Shown one piece after another: positions 56,990-64,000 of a stretch of DNA of 64,000 nt. This DNA is from Plectrocnemia conspersa (Eukaryota; Arthropoda; Insecta; Trichoptera; Polycentropodidae): contig VTFK01000244.1 of assembly GCA_009617715.1 (NCBI GenBank), positions 248,001 through 312,000 of the forward strand. Direction: 5' to 3'. A program made the position numbers and the translations under genes. Each line of letters begins with the position of its first letter. Position 1 is the first letter of the stretch. Below the pieces are notes generated by a model that was not told the DNA's origin, ran no database searches, and saw nothing but the letters and a program-made list of their open reading frames with translations.

Positions 56990-58295
56990 TTATTGACACT
57001 TACAATTTATAGAGAATTTTAAGCATTCGACTATATATAATGTTTAAAGGCATTTTAAATAGAAGTAAAAGGCTTAAATTATATAGCCGATTTCATACAC
57101 CCGATTTCCAAATCACAAATCTAGAGCTTATGAAATTAAGATTATGGATAAGGCGAAATCGTATAAGAGCTATAATATTATAACTAGTAATTAAGATTAA
57201 TCATTGAAGTTAAAATACGTTTTAATTAAACATACTAGCATATATCATACTTTATCAACATTTTTTGCCTCTTACCTTTTAATATATAATATAAGAAGAA
57301 TACTCATCCTTCGATGAACGCAGTAGATACGTTCCAAAAAATATCACGTAAATCAAGGCATATAACGAAATGTGTTACAAAACGATAGGATATATTAACG
57401 TTTCATTGAATATTTAACGTTTAATTGAGCGAAATCTTCAGTGACACGCGCGCACTTCAAAAATCAGAACACACTGCAAGGGCAGTGGGAGAGGTTCCAG
57501 ATGTAGGTCAAGTGCAAGTGTCAGAGCAAATCATGTGTTTTTATATCGCCGCGCTACACACGTGAAAATAAAATGTTTGATTTAGAGTATTTACAAAAGA
57601 GTTTTTTTTAACCGCGTAAAAATGAAACCGCATAAAACTTTATTTTAATATTTAAATTTCAACTTTATTTAAAGATTTTATTATTAATACGGAAAAGGGA
57701 TAACTTTTGATTTTATTATTTTTTGCAATAGTTGATTTTAAATTTTTACGACTACGTGCGATATTTTTATTTATAATAATAATATCTCCATTCGTCGAAC
57801 GATGACGTCAACGATACTAGACGGTACACATTAGTGTTTATTGGATAGACGTTATGATAAACATTTTTTGTGACTCTGACAGATGATCGCCTGTGTTTGT
57901 AGTACTTTTTTGATTGAAAGTTGTTACTATTAATGAAATGTGTCTAAATATTTTAACACGAATATTTAGATACCATGTAAAATTAATATTATCATTTTAT
58001 TATAAAAATGACATCACCAAACTTTTTAGTGGCTTTTATACCTAAATTATCACTTTCTTTCCATAAAATATTTATAAATTTAATTTCAAGAACTTAAAAT
58101 TAATAAAATATCCAAATCTGATTTTTTTTATTTTGAATTATTTTAAAAAAGAAGACTGTTTTAAAAAGATTTTTGCTGTATATATTTTATATCTATGAAT
58201 AGTGATACTTTAAACTGCTTATTTAAAATGCTTTCTTATGACTCATATACGTAAGTTCTTTTAGACATGTTAGTCAGATATACTTTCTCCACCAT
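56990..58295. other. Gene-free stretch between duplicated segments
   Basis: No gene is recognisable. A GC-richer segment at 57430-57570 and a Tigger/Tc1-terminus-like AACCGCGTAAAAATG near 57609 are the only notable points. Confidence 0.3.
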
Positions 58296-58299
58296 GCTT

Positions 58300-58400
58300 T
58301 TTGACTTGGAATAAAATAGAGCTATACTATAACAAGCGGAGCTACGCCGAATCTACCAATACGACCTTTAAAGCATTCACTCGAATAATTAAGATCTCGT
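58300..58400 (+). repeat. Dispersed repeat, GACTTGGAATAAA type
   Basis: GACTTGGAATAAAATAGAGC and AAGCGGAGCTACGCCGAATC match the copies at 46264 and 58745. Confidence 0.6.
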
Positions 58401-58408
58401 CTTAATAT

Positions 58409-58745
58409 TTGAATTCATTTTTTCCGTCGAAAATATTATATTCAGACGATTTCTAAAGTCGTACAAATATTTAGATTCAAAGTAGTCAAAATTGCATTAA
58501 TTTTATATTATTATTTATCTAAGTAATCGTATTAATTCGATCAGATAAATAGTTATGTTAACTCTATTTGACAAATTTAGAGTGATAGCATTTTTCAGCA
58601 CGAGTAAGTATAAGGATTAAGTATTTTTTGCAATATATTTCAATGCTTCGGAGAGTTACTGAATTTGCTCTAAAAGTATCAATATTTATACAAAATATTG
58701 TAGTTTTCATAATATTTTTATTGTGATTTTCATTTCCGTATATTG
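58409..58745. repeat. Segmental duplication, copy 2
   Basis: Partner of 56640-56985. The two ends of this copy are each joined to a GACTTGGAATAAA-type dispersed repeat, which suggests that the repeat took part in the duplication or was inserted beside it. Confidence 0.75.
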
Positions 58746-58835
58746 CTTTAGACTTGGAATAAAATATAGCTAAACTCGCACCAAGCGGAGATACGCTGAA
58801 TCTACCGATAAGACCTATAAAGCAGATCTCGTCTC
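58745..58835 (+). repeat. Dispersed repeat, GACTTGGAATAAA type
   Basis: GACTTGGAATAAAATATAGC and AACTCGCACCAAGCGGAG match the copy 450 bp upstream and, in the core, the copy at 236-362. Confidence 0.6.
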
Positions 58836-58959
58836 AATATTCAATAATGTTCTTTTTTATAATACTATAACTGGTCTTGTATATGATCAACAATTATTTT
58901 ACGCTATATTTAATCATTTATGTTTTAAGCATCATATTAATCCACTGGCATCCAAAAGT

Positions 58960-59440
58960 TTTCTGTTCTACACTACATTATTACTAATAATAAATGAGCT
59001 TCAGGAATGATAACTAGACCAGTTCAAAGAGCTTAGTCTTTTTCAGCTGTTTTTTCAAGTTGTCCATATTGATGAGATTGCTGCCTCGATATTGACGTGC
59101 TGTTGCTACCTCGTTTAATGTTTAGCAGTAAAACATTTTCGACACCTAGGTCATGATGTATGTCTCTATCGCAAACATTTATGAAAATTTTCGCCATTTA
59201 TGAAAATTTTCAATTGAATAGTTATATTTTTGTTGTTATTAGTTAATATGTACCGATTTTAATTCATTAAATTTTTATTTTAATTTTTTTTACTAATTCG
59301 ATATTTTCTCTCCACTGCCAGGATTGCTGTATTATTCGCGAATGTTGCAGTTGTGGCATTCTTTATTTGTGGCAAATTATACGTGTATAACAAATAGAGT
59401 ATCGGCCCTAGGACACTTCCTTGTGGGACTCAAGTTCTAA
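58960..59440 (-). pseudogene. Jockey-like LINE fragment, minus strand
   Basis: Reading the minus strand from 59435: VPQGSVLGPILYLLYTY, then ATTATFANNTAILAV. These are the reverse-transcriptase motifs preceding and including the active-site box, but FADD has become FANN. Further down (about 59175-59050) DIHHDLGVENV fits the conserved C-terminal region. Intervening sequence is deleted. It is inactive. Confidence 0.75.
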
Positions 59441-60480
59441 TTTCTTTTAATTCTGAATATTCTGCTGAAAATATACGATTCAAGTAATTATTTTTTGGAA
59501 GTAAATTCAGCTGCTTTATTTGAGCTAATATTAGTTAATAATTTTATAGCTATTTCTGTTGGTGTTACATATTATTTACTATTTTGCTTCCTGTGTCATT
59601 GTTCTGTATTTTAACTTCATTGAGTTTGAAAACTTTATCAAGATGATTGGTAAAAGCGTTAGCTTTTGTTTGTTATTTATTTATTTAAATAATATAAATA
59701 ACAAACAAAAAATATTATTATATTCTCTATCACCTAACCTCCATTTATAGTTTTGATTAGTGGCATAAGGTTTATAAATATTATCCGCAGTTAAATTATT
59801 CAGGTAATTAATAATTGAATATTCCTTTAGTTTCTGAATCTTTCGTTTTAAGTGTTGTGCTTTATTATTTATAATTTTTATCATTAGTCTCTGGTTTGAT
59901 GCAATATTCTCATTGCCCTTCTTTTTTTTCATTTACTAGATTTGTTATCTTTACAAAGTTATTGCTTACTATCTTTTGGGTGAATTCTTTAGTATTGTTG
60001 TAAGCTAAATTTTATAATATTGTAACATAGCAATTAAATTTAAGTGTAAGAGATATAGTTAAAATTTATGAGTATATTCAAACATAAGATAAGACAGATT
60101 ACTTGACTTGCCATATAGACAATGTTCCAATAGAGAGTGTGTCTATTTGAGATACACCCACAACGAACATGAGTACCACATACTAGAGATAAATTGATGG
60201 ATCGAGAAAGGCAAGACAACATTAACTTAAATAAAAAAGGTTTTTGCAGGTATAACTTGAGCTTAAGTTTTTAATAATAAAAATATTAAGTTCGTATATG
60301 ACCTCTAAATAGAAACCTTTTAAATGTGGATCTACAGACGTATAAAAGAGCACTATTTTCTTATTTAGGGCCGCTCCCTTTTATTAAAAAAATATATTGC
60401 ATTCGAGACATTCCCTGTTAAAATAAAATCGCGCATGCGTACACAACGCATTTAGAAATAACCTGTTGCTCACTTTATCC
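59441..60480. other. Gene-free AT-rich stretch
   Basis: Short frames on both strands (59559-59932, 60040-60222) have no domain and low-complexity composition. Nothing else is seen. Confidence 0.3.
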
Positions 60481-60736
60481 GTTTAACCACCACCCCCTTC
60501 AACCCTTCAACCCTTCAACCGATGGAACGTCGTTAATTCGCCAAGTTCGACCGCCTCGCATACAATCCGTATGTTTTAGTTCGAGTCCTAAAGTTAAAAT
60601 TAACTCGACAGGCGTAGGGGATTGGGAAAAAGGTTGCGGGCGGCTGGCTACCCCCTTTCCCCCCGCTGGCGCGCGTCGCGTGGCTCACGGCGCTTTCCAG
60701 CGGCGGCTCGCGAGGCGACCGCTCGCCCGTGGCGTC
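60480..60736 (+). promoter_or_regulatory. CpG-rich promoter-like region
   Basis: It begins with three exact 8-bp repeats CTTCAACC (60497-60520) and is followed by strongly CpG-rich sequence (GCTGGCGCGCGTCGCG, GGCTCGCGAGGCGACCGCTC). Such pockets in this window otherwise accompany the LRAT-like promoter, so a promoter is plausible. No TATA box is seen. Confidence 0.45.
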
Positions 60737-60821
60737 ATGCAGCGCCCCGACACGTGCGCCACTGACGCTGACGACAAGGCGATAAAGACTGACGCCGACG
60801 TTGACGCAGCAGTCGATTCAG
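60737..60821 (+). CDS. Candidate first coding exon of an unknown gene
   Basis: ATG at 60737 (context GCGTCATGC) opens a 28-codon acidic frame (MQRPDTCATDADDKAIK, then TDADVDAAVDS) that reaches a donor-like G|GTTAGT at 60821/60822 in phase 1. It lies at the end of a CpG-rich pocket, as expected for exon 1. No downstream exon is recognised in the remaining 3.2 kb, so the gene would continue beyond the window. The repetitive GACGC/TGACG composition could instead be non-coding 5' UTR. Confidence 0.3.
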
Positions 60822-63530
60822 GTTAGTGGTGGCAGCAATAAAAATGCATTTTATATTTTTTTTTATAAATTGTGATTTTTAAGTGCAATATTTATTTCAA
60901 TACGTAATCGAACGTGTAATGTGATTTTAATGCATTTGTATTAAAAGACTATCAAAGTGTGTTAAATAGTGATAATTAATTATATATTAGGCAAAAGTAT
61001 GTTTTTATTAGTTTTTAAAACATATTAAGGAGCAACAATAGTCTAAAAATACGTATATTTTAAAAATAGTTCAACATGACTAATAAATTACAATATTAAA
61101 TATTACCATATAATAATTACATATTTTGTTAGCGAACAAATTGATTTATAAAAAAAATAGTATATATTTTATAAAATCTCACATTTTATATAAAAAGCTA
61201 ATGTGGTAAATTCAACTGATGGATTTAGATAAATTAAACAAATCTTAAAAAAAAATATAAAATAATTAAGTTACTGTAAATCAATCTATATAATGAAACA
61301 TATGTTAATTTTTTTATTAAAATTTATCTTGATTCGTTATTAGTTGTATATATTATTTAACATAAATTATTTTTATTAAATACTGAATATTAGCTATGCA
61401 AAAATATTACATAGAATTTGCAAATTTTTATATTACAAAAATGTAAAATGGAAACGGAATTAATGAACATTAAGAAAGGTGAAAATATATATGAGCATTA
61501 ATCAGTTTATTTTGCTGTAAATCTATAAATACTTGTACCTAAAAGGAATATAAGTCCCACGCTTTCTTGGATACTGTTTTAGAGTATTTAGGGGTTATAA
61601 ATGGGCTTGAAAATACTAATAACATCTTTATAACATAGTTTATGGAAGCCTTTAGAAAAAACTGACGTGAATATATTTTTCGGTAATCTTTCATGTCTCT
61701 TGCGCTTTTTCAGACAGTTGTCTATTAATATACCAGAGGCTGATACAATTTTATTTATTATGGATATTTGTAGTATAAAAACTTTTTTTTTTATTATTTA
61801 TTATAAATTATTCTAAAATTACGGCTGTGAATTTTTGTTGTGATTAAAAAACGATGTCGACTAAAATTAAATTAAAATATCTAGGTTCGTTTTATAAATA
61901 AATCAAAATTTCAAATAAAAATATAATAGGTGATTATTAATTTATAGGAACGACTATTTCTTGTCAGTTTTAAAAAAATAGTACCTCAGTAGAGTTATAT
62001 ATATGATACATAGAAAAAACATTAAATGACATTTTATTTGTAACAGAAATACAAATTAAATTATTATTAGTGATACAACTTTGATTGTATTTATATTTAT
62101 ATAATAAATATTTTCAAGTTGTAGTGACAAAAATAAAATGAGTTAGATAAGACCCTAATCTCATAAAACTTACAATGTAATTTAGCATAAAATTACATAT
62201 GTTCATATTAATAAATAGTGACTAGGATAAGTTTGATATCTAAATACACATCCTATTTGCTATCAACATTTTCAAGTGTTATTTATTAGTTATCACTAAA
62301 GATCTAGAAAATCAGAGCATTTTTAATAAAATAATTAAGATGTAAAATATGCAAAAAAAATCCATCGCAAATTAAATGTAAATGGCTTTAAATTTATTTG
62401 GTTTCTATAAGAATAATTGCGGGTTATTAGCATAATATTTTTTTTTAGATAATACTTCACTTTATCAATTAAAATTAGCATTATTAAAATTGGCAATTTT
62501 TGGTAATTAATTTCAAGTATATTTAATTTTATGGTATAAAATTTCAGAATTTTAAATTTATTACTATAAAAAATGTTTTTGTACCTTTATTTGCAAGTTG
62601 AAACTTTCAAAGATAGGTAATACGAGGTGTAGATGACAATAGCGGTTTTTACGTAGGATAGACGCAGCTGTTAAACCAAAGGTATTTTTTCCCGGTGTTA
62701 TGTCTAATGTGCTAGTCCGTGTAGTCAGATTAAAAAAAAATATATAACTCAATTGTTTATCGTTAAGTATTCTTGTATATTACTAGAACTTTGCAAAACC
62801 AGTTGCTTATTTCCTTTACATTATATTTGGTTAGATCTTCCGCATATCTTTATTTTTATTAGGTACATTATTCTTTAAGCATATTACAATAAATTTAAAT
62901 ATCGCCTGTAAACAGATGTAGCTTACATTTTTCGATATTACTTATTTAATATCCCAATATTTCATAATGGCCATAATGGCCATAATGCCATATATTAAAT
63001 ACCAATATTTTAATATAAAATATTCAAAATAAAAATAAAAAAAAAAAATTATGGTGCGCACCAAAAATAGATGAATACCATAACAAAACACATAACTTTT
63101 TATAGCTCTTCATAGCTAGTGCTAAAAACATCTTTGTGTTTAGCAAGCTCATTGAGAATCTGGATGGCTCGAAAAGAGCGTTTTTGAGCACTGACTTCCT
63201 AGCTGCGACTGTCTAGGATAAGAGACGCAATCGCGACTCTTGAAGGTACTTGAAAGCCGCAACTGAAAGTTGCTGAGCATTGACGGATTGTAGACACTGT
63301 TGGGATACAATTTAATAAATTGTATCCCAACACTAATAGCAAAAAGGCAATTCAAGGTAATAGCAAAAAAATAGTATATGATCCGTAGGAGACCCAATAC
63401 CCAATAAATCGCAATAATATTAATAATAATGATAATAATTCACACCTCTGTGATTTACCTTTTTTTAATAATCATAATTTATTAAAACTTTTTGTTTTTT
63501 ATTTTTAAATAATTATCAATCCATAGTGAA
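60822..63530. other. AT-rich stretch, possible large first intron
   Basis: No coding signal. If the exon at 60737 is real, this is the start of its first intron. Low-complexity patches only, including CATAATGGC tandem copies at about 62964-62990. Confidence 0.3.
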
Positions 63531-63776
63531 TTATTTTACTTTTAAATATATTCTCCTAGTAACATTAAATATTATACAAATATATATATACGTTACAAAA
63601 GCTCTCTTGAAATCCAAGAATACTGCTCTAATGGTATTGTTTGCATTAATCATAACTACTTGTAATGCAGTCTTTGTAGCATGATTTTGTCTGTAGCTTC
63701 GATAGTAGTTTACATCAAATATTTTGTGAAATAATGAACCCTTTTTGTTTTTTAATGATTGCATCTTTAGATACAT
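63531..63776 (-). pseudogene. LINE reverse-transcriptase fragment, minus strand
   Basis: The minus-strand frame reads RSYRQNHATKTALQVV, then AVFLDFKRAF: the finger motif GHSTxTAL and the first catalytic Asp block of Jockey-type reverse transcriptases. The frame then degenerates into low-complexity residues. Confidence 0.65.
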
Positions 63777-64000
63777 TTTACAAACAAGGCAATATGTTAG
63801 TTGGTCGCATTTTCTTAACCTTTCTGGTATTTTTTTATTATAGGTATATATGTATTGTAATCACACATAAACATATAAATATAATATGTTCGTAAAAATA
63901 AGAAAAATAAAATGAATAATTGTTTTAATACAATTAATCAATATATATATAATTTAATATAAACTACAAAAAACAGTTGTGTTACGAAAAAAAAAATAGC

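Overview
The window is AT-rich, intron-containing eukaryotic DNA, most likely from an insect. The evidence is spliceosomal genes with GT-AG introns, insect-type hAT, mariner, Tigger/pogo, Helitron and Jockey-like LINE remnants, tRNA-derived SINEs, long (TA)n tracts and a short CCTAA (insect telomere-type) run. I cannot name the species. A hemipteran-like AT-rich genome is a guess.

Layout. 1-4.5 kb is repeat-dominated: a degenerate tandem array whose units each carry an inverted repeat, two hAT-type insertions with 8-bp target duplications, and SINE copies. At 4.74-6.36 kb lies an intact 540-codon Tigger/pogo-type DDE protein whose first catalytic Asp position reads Thr, with its own GC-richer leader, so it looks domesticated. 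6.4-28 kb has no gene I can support, only SINEs, foldback elements, tandem duplications and unexplained GC-richer pockets.

28.2-33.7 kb holds a four-exon plus-strand gene with a TATA promoter. It encodes a 249-aa LRAT-like (NlpC/P60 superfamily) protein whose catalytic Cys position is Ser. 36.4-42.4 kb holds ten minus-strand exons encoding the first 651 residues of PRP16/DHX38, the DEAH-box splicing ATPase. They stop at a good splice donor just after the DEAH motif, and I could not find the second half of the helicase anywhere downstream in the window. A Tigger remnant with perfect 16-bp terminal repeats sits in intron 7. 50.25-50.72 kb is a compact two-exon minus-strand F-box-like gene.

43-50 kb and 51-64 kb are mostly transposon debris (Helitron helicase, a facing mariner pair, a hAT fragment bounded by two (TA)n tracts, LINE reverse transcriptase pieces) with four GC-rich pockets. 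The last pocket, near 60.5-60.8 kb, resembles a promoter plus first coding exon of a gene running off the right edge. The three confident host genes act in unrelated processes (splicing, a lipid-acyltransferase-like fold, SCF-type ubiquitination), so no operon-like cooperation is implied.
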